DNA from: UBA4416 sp040387555 | Lineage (GTDB): Bacteria; Bacteroidota; Bacteroidia; B-17B0; Aurantibacillaceae | Reading direction: 5' to 3' | Length of the DNA stretch: 64,000 bases | Assembly (NCBI GenBank): GCA_040387555.1 | Contig: JAZKDO010000001.1 | Span: forward strand, 248,001 to 312,000 | Shown here: positions 20,401-27,922 of the stretch, piece by piece | Layout: every line of letters begins with the position of its first letter | Position numbering within the stretch: position 1 is the first letter of the stretch | Translations under genes and position numbers: made by a program | Notes under the pieces: generated by a model | Databases searched by the model: none | What the model saw: only the letters and a program-made list of their open reading frames with translations | What the model was told of the DNA's origin: nothing

Positions 20401-21089
20401 GTCCAGTATTGCGTTACTTGTCCCAAAGCCTTATTCCCATAAGGATCCAGCATAGCAGCTAATTTCTGGTAATCAATGTCGGCCAAAACAGCATTAGCGG
20501 CCAAATCGAATAAAAAGAAAATTACTGTAAATAAATAAGCGATGGTTGTATTTCGAAGAAAGGTGGTTAAAGAAAAATAAATGGTTCCAAACAATAAAGT
20601 ATTAGGCACCACAAAATATAAAAAGGGTTGAATGTAATTATATATATGAATCGGGCCAATAGTTGGTTGCTCAATACCAATGAGACTTCCAACTAATAAA
20701 CCAAAGAACTGCCCACTGAATACAAAAAGCGCAATTACCAACACACCAAAAAATCGGCCGAAAAAGTAAGCTGATTTGGTAATAGGTTTTGTAAAAAACA
20801 AGGAATGTGAATTGTATTCAAAATCACGCTGGATAGCCGTGGCCATAATGGCAATGATAATCATATTGTGAACCAGGGCAAGAATGTTTTGGTTGAAGGC
20901 CAGATACAAACTTGCATTAGCTACAGCACTGTTCAAATATGTATTGCTGTCGCTGGAACCTAATGGAATTACACCCGAAGCAGCTAAAGACAGGAATAAA
21001 TAAAATGCAAAATAAATAGCAAAAAACACATAGGTAGATGGTTTTTTAAGTGCATATTTTAATTCGAAACGAAAAATTTCTAAAAACAT
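17409..21089 (-). CDS. ABC transporter permease fused to M1-family peptidase domain
   Basis: A 1,226-residue two-part protein. About the first 600 residues carry two ABC-2-type membrane bundles with roughly a dozen hydrophobic segments (N-terminus EIFRFELKYALKKPSTYV). The last 600 or so form a peptidase-like domain facing outward, with the zinc motif HEVGHQWW at about residue 945 and a downstream Glu in SESMAEYSA. The spacing to that Glu is one residue longer than in the secreted M1 enzyme at 37779-39779, and the GxMEN substrate motif is not seen upstream (the equivalent region reads YSESIGFIA). The ATPase gene is just upstream in the same direction. The cargo is unknown. Confidence 0.9.
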   Translation of the reverse strand: MFLEIFRFELKYALKKPSTYVFFAIYFAFYLFLSLAASGVIPLGSSDSNTYLNSAVANASLYLAFNQNILALVHNMIIIAIMATAIQRDFEYNSHSLFFTKPITKSAYFFGRFFGVLVIALFVFSGQFFGLLVGSLIGIEQPTIGPIHIYNYIQPFLYFVVPNTLLFGTIYFSLTTFLRNTTIAYLFTVIFFLFDLAANAVLADIDYQKLAAMLDPYGNKALGQVTQYWTPSEQNERLLSLTDYLLYNRLVWLGLALLIMIFSYVRFSFSQFLNPSKVFSLRKKEESLSPQTPAIQHVGELPKVTISSSGKAFRSQLTFIARFEYKRIIKSYFFIIMLVLGGVLAYITSSFSSLIFGTEVYPVTYNIVSQTGSMFQFMLSILIIFYSGNLIFNEKQFKVDELVGASPIKSSTLVIGKYLGLMVSVGIGLLGAILTGLIIQSLKGYYKFELDQYLVSLYGRTFINLALVAAICFVIQFLVSNKYVGFVISFIIAFLSRIIFSQAQWKNPLYNFNSSGPMLPYSDMNGYGHTTSIFYLFKLYWVAVIILLFVVAIRFYLRGKEKGLKARFKFSKFDSNRQFRVAAIISGIVFISIGSFIYYNIKIANKMLSNSEEEEWQSKFEHTYKHFKNMLQPRVVSSYVEVDLFPNELGAKFKGYFFLKNKHRQAIDTIIVNNNLNVDVKSLALSVPNKEVINDGDFFMRAFKLNSPLQPGDSIKLDFIIDYFPKSWFSNDEKSDVVYNGTFINNSLLPSIGYNEAYELGENEARKKFDLPVKQRMANINDTASYANTYISKDADWINFECVVSTGADQIAVAPGYLVKEYLKDKRRYFHYKMDCPILNFYSFLSARYEVKKDKYKNINIEVYYHKGHEYNLDRMINSIKKSLAYYEKAFSPYQHRQVRILEFPRYASFAQSFPNTIPYSESIGFIANVDENDPLSIDYPFYVTSHEVGHQWWAHQVIGADVQGSTLMSESMAEYSAMMVMEKEYGKEAMHKFLADALNKYLLGRATEKKKELPIMLAENQQYIHYNKGCLVMYALRDFIGEDSVNSALKRYIKKVGFQSAPYTTALEFVANMKLSTPDSMQYVIKDLFEDITVYENYVKDLKSVKQPDGKFKVTLTVGSTKFKADSLGKSKEVPVNDWIDIGVFNQQEVKGKKVDKEVVFKKVKMDKATKTFEFIIDQEPFSAGLDPYNKLIDRVPDNNRCKFGSKPVPPDLSANSTNVGITIN

Positions 21090-21138
21090 AATGTTGTTTT
21101 AATTTGTAAACTAATGAATGATACTTGTATTATATTTT

Positions 21139-21184
21139 TAACCACATAGGCACATAGGATTATTTCTATGTGCCTATGTGGTTA
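21139..21184. repeat. Perfect 19-bp inverted repeat between ABC ATPase and permease genes
   Basis: Arms TAACCACATAGGCACATAG and its exact complement flank an eight-base spacer. It sits in the 98-base gap inside the presumed operon and has no T-tract that would make it a good terminator. The sequence resembles small hairpin repeats of Bacteroidota genomes that I recall; only one copy is in this window. Confidence 0.85.
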
Positions 21185-21187
21185 TCG

Positions 21188-22051
21188 TTAAAGAATATTT
21201 GAAAAATAAACATCTTCTAAATCCGGCTCTACCACAGTAAAATTGGCATCCGGCAAACCATCACTCTTCACGTGAATCAATACCTTTCCTTCAACTACTT
21301 TGGCAGAAATAACCTTGTACTTATCTTTATAAGTATTCAATTCATTCTTATCTATCAACAACTTCCAAACGGTGTTGCGCATTTGCTCAATCGTATCACT
21401 TGGCTTTCCATCCAGTAAAACCTGTCCACGGTTCATGATCACCATACGTGGGCATAAATTTTTAATATCCTCTACAATGTGAGTGGAGAGAATGACGATA
21501 ATGTTTTCTCCTAGATCACTTAAAATATTATGAAAACGGTTTCTCTCCGCAGGGTCCAATCCGGCTGTTGGTTCATCAACAATAATTAATTTTGGATTTC
21601 CTAATAATGCCTGGGCAATACCAAAACGCTGACGCATACCGCCGGAGTATTCACTTAGATTGCGTTTGCGGGCGTCGTATAAATTGGTTTGGTGCAAAAG
21701 GGCGTCGCAAATTTCTTTACGCTCTGATTTATTATTAATGCCTTTTAAAACTGCAAAATGATGAAGCATATCTACGGCATTCACTTTTGGATAAAATCCA
21801 AAATCCTGTGGCAGGTAACCCAATAGCTTTCTTAACTCTTCTTTTTGTTTTATCACATCAATATCACCCAGCATGATAGAACCGGTGTCCGGATCCTGAA
21901 GGGTTGCAATGGTTCGCATTAAGGTTGATTTACCTGCACCGTTTGGTCCAAGTAAACCGAACATTCCCGGCGCAATGGTTAAATTGACATTAGTTAAAGC
22001 CTTTAGCCCGTTGGCATAAGTTTTAGAAACATTGGAAATAGTTAATTGCAT
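21188..22051 (-). CDS. ABC transporter ATP-binding protein
   Basis: A 287-residue nucleotide-binding protein: Walker A GPNGAGKST at 35-43, signature YSGGMRQR, Walker B LIIVDEPTAGLDP and switch His in LSTHIVED. A C-terminal extension of about 70 residues ends in the DLEDVYFSNIL pattern common to ABC-2 ATPases. It should power the permease/peptidase fusion encoded immediately downstream. The start codon lies only about three bases past the T-tract of a terminator-like hairpin that follows kup, which leaves almost no room for a ribosome-binding site. Confidence 0.93.
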   Translation of the reverse strand: MQLTISNVSKTYANGLKALTNVNLTIAPGMFGLLGPNGAGKSTLMRTIATLQDPDTGSIMLGDIDVIKQKEELRKLLGYLPQDFGFYPKVNAVDMLHHFAVLKGINNKSERKEICDALLHQTNLYDARKRNLSEYSGGMRQRFGIAQALLGNPKLIIVDEPTAGLDPAERNRFHNILSDLGENIIVILSTHIVEDIKNLCPRMVIMNRGQVLLDGKPSDTIEQMRNTVWKLLIDKNELNTYKDKYKVISAKVVEGKVLIHVKSDGLPDANFTVVEPDLEDVYFSNIL

Positions 22052-22053
22052 AA

Positions 22054-22086
22054 AAAAATGGTTTTACCAAATGTAAAACCATTTTT
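22054..22086 (-). terminator. Terminator-like hairpin after kup
   Basis: Nine-bp stem (ATGGTTTTA / TAAAACCAT) extended by A/T pairs, loop of seven bases, and seven T residues on the minus strand. It lies about 60 bases past the kup stop and abuts the next start codon at 22051. Confidence 0.75.
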
Positions 22087-22147
22087 AACTAATAAGGCTT
22101 GTTTGACAAATTATTATCACCATTCAACCCTTAAACATCTTGAACAT

Positions 22148-24100
22148 TTACTGAATACGGTGAAGGTTCAATCCTTTAGGTGGTTTTATAATCATTGGGA
22201 ATTTTTCAATTTTTACCGAACTACTGTCTAACCCAAAGGCCTTTGCTTCACTTAAACTATATTTCTTAAGGAAAAAGTACACATTTAAAATCATTTTCTC
22301 AAAGAAAGGAAGATCGTTCTCATATGAAAGGAACTTTTCTAATACCACAAATTTAAAATCGCCGATAATATTATTTTTGTTCAGGGATTCATAACGGCTG
22401 GTTATATCCACCTCTTTCGCTTTCACTAAATCTTCTACTACTCTTCTGAACATTAAATTTACCCTTGGAGCAACTTTAAATCCCAGTTTAAAATCTACCC
22501 GGATGATGTCTTCATTTGCAATATGCGTCACCTTATAATCCATACGGTAAGGCTCATCCATCACATCAACATGTACAAACCAGTAGATATCGGCTTTCTT
22601 CGGACGCTTTTGTAAAATAGAATAAATGACTTTTGACTCAATAGTTAAGGGATCGTTGGCACTGGTCATATATACCAGGTGGGTAGCATATTTTTGTATG
22701 GATGGATCTGAACTTAAATCACACAGCATTTGAGTGTAGGTGGTCAATGGAACAACATCTGTATACCGTTGCCGGATCAGTTTTGCAATGTACCAACAAG
22801 CCATAACGCCTGCTAATAATAAAGCTATCATTAAGGTAATGTAACCACCTTTCGGAAATTTTTCCAATAGCGCGATCAGGAACGCTGATTCTATAATGAT
22901 ATACAAAACGATAAAAAAATTGATAAACAGCTTGGGGTATTTTTTAATACGCATGAAAAATCCTAGCAATCGGGAAGACATGATCATACCTAAAATGATG
23001 GTTAAACCATAAGCAGCTTCCATGTTTTTCGCTTCTTTAAAAAACAGCACAATGGCAACGCAACCAACATACAATAACCAGTTAACGGATGGGATATACA
23101 TCTGGCCTTTGGCATCAGACGGATATTTAATACCAACCTTTGGCCAGAAATTTAAACGCATAGCTTCATTAATCAATGTAAATGAACCGCTGATTAAAGC
23201 CTGGGAAGCTACCACGGTTGCAACAGTGGCTATTCCAATTCCAATTGGTAAAAACCATTCCGGCATAATCGCATAAAAAGGGTTTCTACCATCCAATGTT
23301 TTACCATCCATAGTCATTAACCAGGCAGTTTGTCCCATGTAATTTAATACGAGCATTGATTTTACAAAGATCCATGAGATTCGAATATTATTTCTTCCGC
23401 AATGCCCCATATCAGAATATAGCGCTTCGGCACCTGTTGTGCAAAGAAAAACAGAGCCTAATAACCAGAAAGCCCCTGGATGATTTATTAATAAACTGAT
23501 TCCGTAATAAGGATTCAATGCTTTAAGGACGGTGAAATTATGGCATAACCCCATGAATCCAACAACGCCTAAAGTAACAAACCAAACTAGCATAACTGGA
23601 CCAAAAAACTTTCCGATAAACTTAGTTCCGAATTGCTGAATAAAAAATAAAAAAGTAATGATTGCAATAACAATAGGAATTGTGTGGATGTCAGCAAAGC
23701 GTGGAATTAATCTTAATCCTTCAACAGCAGAAGCAACAGATATAGGTGGCGTAATGATGCCTTCGCCTAAAATACAACAACCGCCGATAATTGCAGGAAA
23801 AACCAACCACTTTACTTTTGCTTTTTTTACCAGTGTATAAAGTGAAAAAATTCCACCCTCACCTTTATTATCGGCCCTTAAAGTAAAAACAACGTATTTA
23901 ATTGTAGTTTGTAAAGTGATAGTCCAGAACACCAAAGACATGGCCCCTATTACTACCTCAGCGTCAATGATTTTTGTTCCAACTATGGCGCTCATTACGT
24001 AAAGTGGTGAAGTACCAATATCACCATAAATAATTCCGAGAGTAACTAATAAACCTGCTGCAGTAATTTTACTTATTTGACCATGATGGTGAGAGCTCAT
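22148..24100 (-). CDS. kup: Kup-family low-affinity potassium uptake permease
   Basis: A 650-residue inner-membrane K+:H+ symporter. The family signature GIIYGDIGTSPLYV is at about 22-35, followed by GEGGIFSLYTLV and about twelve membrane segments up to residue 450. The cytoplasmic tail (about 460-650) contains YMTSANDP and ends RIQ. Length is normal for the family (about 620-660). The gene is monocistronic by appearance: a terminator follows, and the upstream neighbour is divergent. Confidence 0.95.
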   Translation of the reverse strand: MSSHHHGQISKITAAGLLVTLGIIYGDIGTSPLYVMSAIVGTKIIDAEVVIGAMSLVFWTITLQTTIKYVVFTLRADNKGEGGIFSLYTLVKKAKVKWLVFPAIIGGCCILGEGIITPPISVASAVEGLRLIPRFADIHTIPIVIAIITFLFFIQQFGTKFIGKFFGPVMLVWFVTLGVVGFMGLCHNFTVLKALNPYYGISLLINHPGAFWLLGSVFLCTTGAEALYSDMGHCGRNNIRISWIFVKSMLVLNYMGQTAWLMTMDGKTLDGRNPFYAIMPEWFLPIGIGIATVATVVASQALISGSFTLINEAMRLNFWPKVGIKYPSDAKGQMYIPSVNWLLYVGCVAIVLFFKEAKNMEAAYGLTIILGMIMSSRLLGFFMRIKKYPKLFINFFIVLYIIIESAFLIALLEKFPKGGYITLMIALLLAGVMACWYIAKLIRQRYTDVVPLTTYTQMLCDLSSDPSIQKYATHLVYMTSANDPLTIESKVIYSILQKRPKKADIYWFVHVDVMDEPYRMDYKVTHIANEDIIRVDFKLGFKVAPRVNLMFRRVVEDLVKAKEVDITSRYESLNKNNIIGDFKFVVLEKFLSYENDLPFFEKMILNVYFFLKKYSLSEAKAFGLDSSSVKIEKFPMIIKPPKGLNLHRIQ

Positions 24101-24300
24101 TTCAATTGGCTTAGTTTAGAACGGTAAAATTACTACTATTCCGTCCGATTGAGTGTTTTTTCGTTAAATAAATATAAAATAAACATTTCAAAAAATTTGA
24201 CAATTCAATTCTAAAACTGTTTACTTGCAAAAAGGCAATTTAAAAGATCGATTTTAAATATATTGATTATCTTTATTTACTGTTTTTAACCCAGTTTATA

Positions 24301-26148
24301 ATGAATTTTTTTCGTTATCTCTCTTTCCTTTTACTTTCAGCAACGTTTGTTTCTGCGCAACCATCCCGAATCTATTTTAGCCATACTAAACAAGCAGTTG
24401 TTAATCTTAGCAATATTGAACAGGATTTCAGCCCTACTTTGCTTGTAAATGAAATGCCAAAACCGGGTTCAAAAAAAATGGTGTATTATAATTATCCTAC
24501 AGAAAAAAAAAATCAAAAATTAAACAATACACAAACCACACTTTCCAATTTAAACCTGGGTTCAAATTTTTTCGCAAATCCTTATGCCAATAGCACGCCA
24601 ACCGACAATGATTTAGCAATTTCAGATTCGGGCATCATTGTATCTGTGATAAACACAAACATTTTGGTATATAATACCAAGACAAGCGTAGCAACCCCGC
24701 CAAAATCATTAGCAGCCTTTACAACACCCATTAATAGCAAACACCAGGAATTTGATCCCAAAGTGATGTATGACCCGAAAGCAGATAAATTCGTGATCAT
24801 GTGTCCGGTAGGTTTTGTGGATTCCACGAGCAAGATTATTGTTGGGTTTTCACAAACCAATGACCCTAATGGGAATTGGAATTTATACACGCTTCCCGGC
24901 AATCCTTTAAACAATAACTTATGGTCGGATTACCCAATGATTTCTATGACGGAGAAAGAATTGTTTTTGAGCATTAATCTTTTATACAATGATAGTTCAT
25001 GGCAAACCGGCTTTGTAGAAACTGTTATCTGGCAAATGAAAAAAGATAGCGGTTATGCCGGCTTGCCCTTAGGTTCTTACCTGCATAGCAACATAAAATT
25101 TAACGGCAAAGCAATACGAAATTTATGTCCTGCGAAAGGAGGCAGTAAATTATATTCTCCGAATATGTATTTTGTATCCAACAGAAACCTTGCTTCACAA
25201 AATGATACTGTATTTTTAGTGGAAGTGACAGATACCATAGGCTCAGCTAGTAATACAGTTTTAACGCAGGCATTAATCACTAATCAACCTTATTATTTTC
25301 CACCTAGCGGAAGGCAAACTGTTGCCACTCAAAGTCTGGCCACCAATGACGCAAGAAACCTTGGGGCGTTTTATGAGAATAATAAAATTCACTATGTACA
25401 CAATACAAATAATCCGGTTAACAATCACGTTACAGTATATTATGGCGTGATTGATAATCCACAAAGTGTTACTCCAACTCTTGACGGGTATATTATTCCA
25501 AACGACACAGTTGACTTTGCTTATCCAAATATTTCTTATGCCGGAACAAACATTACTGACCATACCGCAGTGATTTCATTTGATCATTCTTCCAATAAAT
25601 TGTTTCCGGGTATCTCTGCCATAAAAGCAGATGGCAGTGGCAACTTTTCGAATGTTTTAAGAATTAAGAACGGCACCAACTATATCAATGTTTTATCAGA
25701 TAATCTTGAACGCTGGGGTGATTACTCCGGTTCACAACGGCGTTATAATAAACCGGGCGAAATATGGATGAGTGGATTTTATGGCTATAATGTCAGCACT
25801 TTCAATAAAAACAAACATGGTGCCTGGGTTGCTCAATTGTTAATCGATCCGGGCATGATTACCAATTTAACCCAAGTTACAGAGAGCACTCAATCTCCGC
25901 TTTTATTATTTCCAAACCCAACACTTGAAACTTTTTCAGTAGAGCTTCATTTATCTGAACCAGAATATTTAAGTTTTGAATTAATGGATGTTCATGGAAA
26001 GTTAGTGGAGCTTCTGTTAAGGGATTGGGTAAAGACAAAAGACAACACCTTTAATTTTAGTTTAAGAGATGTGAGTGAAGGTGTTTATTTTCTTAAAATA
26101 ACAGGGAATCATAACACAAACATGACGAAAAAAATTATAAAACAATAA
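24301..26148 (+). CDS. Secreted protein with T9SS type A sorting domain
   Basis: A 615-residue exported protein. The signal peptide covers 1-19 (ending FVSAQ). The central 400-odd residues look like a beta-propeller (repeated DYPMIS, FDPKVMYDPKADKFVIM, WGDYSG segments) but no catalytic residues were recognised. The last 80 residues are a type A sorting domain (LLLFPNPTLETFSVEL, then EGVYFLKITG and TKKIIKQ). The last 20 or so bases plus the eight-base spacer and the next gene's start are repeated almost exactly 1.77 kb downstream, marking a duplication junction. It is probably the first gene of a three-gene T9SS cargo group. Confidence 0.88.
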   Translation: MNFFRYLSFLLLSATFVSAQPSRIYFSHTKQAVVNLSNIEQDFSPTLLVNEMPKPGSKKMVYYNYPTEKKNQKLNNTQTTLSNLNLGSNFFANPYANSTPTDNDLAISDSGIIVSVINTNILVYNTKTSVATPPKSLAAFTTPINSKHQEFDPKVMYDPKADKFVIMCPVGFVDSTSKIIVGFSQTNDPNGNWNLYTLPGNPLNNNLWSDYPMISMTEKELFLSINLLYNDSSWQTGFVETVIWQMKKDSGYAGLPLGSYLHSNIKFNGKAIRNLCPAKGGSKLYSPNMYFVSNRNLASQNDTVFLVEVTDTIGSASNTVLTQALITNQPYYFPPSGRQTVATQSLATNDARNLGAFYENNKIHYVHNTNNPVNNHVTVYYGVIDNPQSVTPTLDGYIIPNDTVDFAYPNISYAGTNITDHTAVISFDHSSNKLFPGISAIKADGSGNFSNVLRIKNGTNYINVLSDNLERWGDYSGSQRRYNKPGEIWMSGFYGYNVSTFNKNKHGAWVAQLLIDPGMITNLTQVTESTQSPLLLFPNPTLETFSVELHLSEPEYLSFELMDVHGKLVELLLRDWVKTKDNTFNFSLRDVSEGVYFLKITGNHNTNMTKKIIKQ

Positions 26149-26156
26149 ACACATTT

Positions 26157-27914
26157 ATGCTTAAGCTACGATATTTTTTATTCTTGTTATTTTGCATGAC
26201 ATTTTTTGGTCAGGCAAAAGCAACCCACAACCGCGCCGGACAAATTACCTACAAGTGGGTTGGTCCCGGTTTTTATACATACGAGATAAAACTAACTACA
26301 TATACAAATATCGGTGGAACCAATTTAGCAGACCGATGTGAGGATACAGTATATTTCGGAGATGGTGCAAAAGCGGTTGTTTTAAGAAGCAATGGTTTAT
26401 GTAATGGCTCATGCAGCCCTTCTTGCGAAGGGCAACCGTTGCCTGGAGGTACAATCAAATTAAATCAATATGTAACAACTCACACCTACCCAGGACCAGG
26501 TAATTACAAAATGAGTATGGAGGATCCAAACCGTAATGCCGGTGTGATTAATATTCCTAACTCTGTGAACCAGGTTTTTTATGTGGAGTCGTTTCTTGTG
26601 ATTCCGGCATTTGGAATAGGTAAAAACAGTTCGCCTATACTTACCTTTCCACCTATAGATAATGCCTGTGTAGGTAGGTGTTTTAAGCATAACCCTGGTG
26701 CTTATGACATAGATGGAGACAGTATTTCATATGAACTCACCCCATGCCGCGGTCATTTAGGTGTCATCTGCCCTGGCTATTCTAATCCTGCTATAGGCAG
26801 CGGTAATTTTACTATTGATTCGCTAACCGGAACTCTGGAATGGTGCACTCCCCAGGCACAGGGAGAATATAATATGGCAATGCTTATTAAAGAATGGCGG
26901 AAAGATGATGATGGCAATTATTTTTTGGTAGGTTATATTGAAAGAGACATGCAGGTGGATGTAGGAATCTGCAACAACAATAATCCACACATTGTATTAA
27001 ATAATCAAAATGTTTTTCCTGTTGCAGGAACAACTGTATCAAAGACTATCACTGCTAACGATCCCGATGGGGACGTACTTACTATGGAAGCCAGGGGAGG
27101 GCCATTTGCCGCACCAATGCCCTCCGCAATTTTTTCTTCAACTAGTGGTATTTTTTCATGGCAAACATCCATTAATCATGTAAGGCGCATGCCTTATCAA
27201 GTAACTGTAAAAGTTATCGATAACGATCCTTATATTAAGCTGGTGGACTTTAAAACATTTAATATAAAAATAATTCCACATGCGCCTGTGAACCTTATCG
27301 CACTCCCTTCTTATCAGCACATTGTACTTAAATGGCAAAAACCGTCCAGCTATATAACCACTGGATCAAATCCATTCCTACGCTACAATGTTTACAAGAA
27401 AGACAGTGTATCAAATTGGCTTCCTGCCATTAACGAAACAACTCCCCCTGCTTATACTGGATTTACTTACATCGGATCAACTTCCGGCAACATAACAGAC
27501 ACTTCATTCACAGATTATAATAATGGTAACCCTTTCGTTTCCGGAAAAGATTATAGTTATGTTGTGCTAGCCGAATATAAAGATGGAGCAACAAGCCAGG
27601 TTTCAAATATTGCCATAAGTCAAATTTATGTGGGCATTAACGAGCGTACTTTAGAGACTGCAGAGTTTCAAGCCATTCCGAATCCCGCCAACGAAGAACT
27701 TGTGATTGTATTCAATAAGCAAGCACTGGAATGGCAGTATATAGAATTAATGGATATTACCGGCCGAACAATCAAATTATTAACAGCCAAGGAAGATATA
27801 ACTCAAGCAAATACAATTCGTTTAAATTTAGACAACATTAATCCCGGAATTTATTTCCTGAAAATTACAGGGCCATGCAATGATGCGATTACGAAAAAAA
27901 TTATAAAACAATAA
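26157..27914 (+). CDS. Secreted ATHNRAG-type protein, copy 1, T9SS type A sorting domain
   Basis: A 585-residue exported protein. The signal peptide ends at about residue 22, giving the mature start ATHNRAGQITY. The first 290 residues are a Cys-containing beta-rich domain (YFGDG, HTYPGPGNY, EDPNRNAGVINIPNS), then a cadherin-like segment (NDPDGDVLTMEARGG) and a fibronectin-III-like domain (about 375-490). It ends in a type A sorting domain (FQAIPNPANEELVIVF, GIYFLKITG, TKKIIKQ). It is a tandem paralogue of the next gene, eight bases away, but the C-terminal domains are of different type. Likely surface or secreted function unknown. Confidence 0.9.
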   Translation: MLKLRYFLFLLFCMTFFGQAKATHNRAGQITYKWVGPGFYTYEIKLTTYTNIGGTNLADRCEDTVYFGDGAKAVVLRSNGLCNGSCSPSCEGQPLPGGTIKLNQYVTTHTYPGPGNYKMSMEDPNRNAGVINIPNSVNQVFYVESFLVIPAFGIGKNSSPILTFPPIDNACVGRCFKHNPGAYDIDGDSISYELTPCRGHLGVICPGYSNPAIGSGNFTIDSLTGTLEWCTPQAQGEYNMAMLIKEWRKDDDGNYFLVGYIERDMQVDVGICNNNNPHIVLNNQNVFPVAGTTVSKTITANDPDGDVLTMEARGGPFAAPMPSAIFSSTSGIFSWQTSINHVRRMPYQVTVKVIDNDPYIKLVDFKTFNIKIIPHAPVNLIALPSYQHIVLKWQKPSSYITTGSNPFLRYNVYKKDSVSNWLPAINETTPPAYTGFTYIGSTSGNITDTSFTDYNNGNPFVSGKDYSYVVLAEYKDGATSQVSNIAISQIYVGINERTLETAEFQAIPNPANEELVIVFNKQALEWQYIELMDITGRTIKLLTAKEDITQANTIRLNLDNINPGIYFLKITGPCNDAITKKIIKQ

Positions 27915-27922
27915 ACACATTT

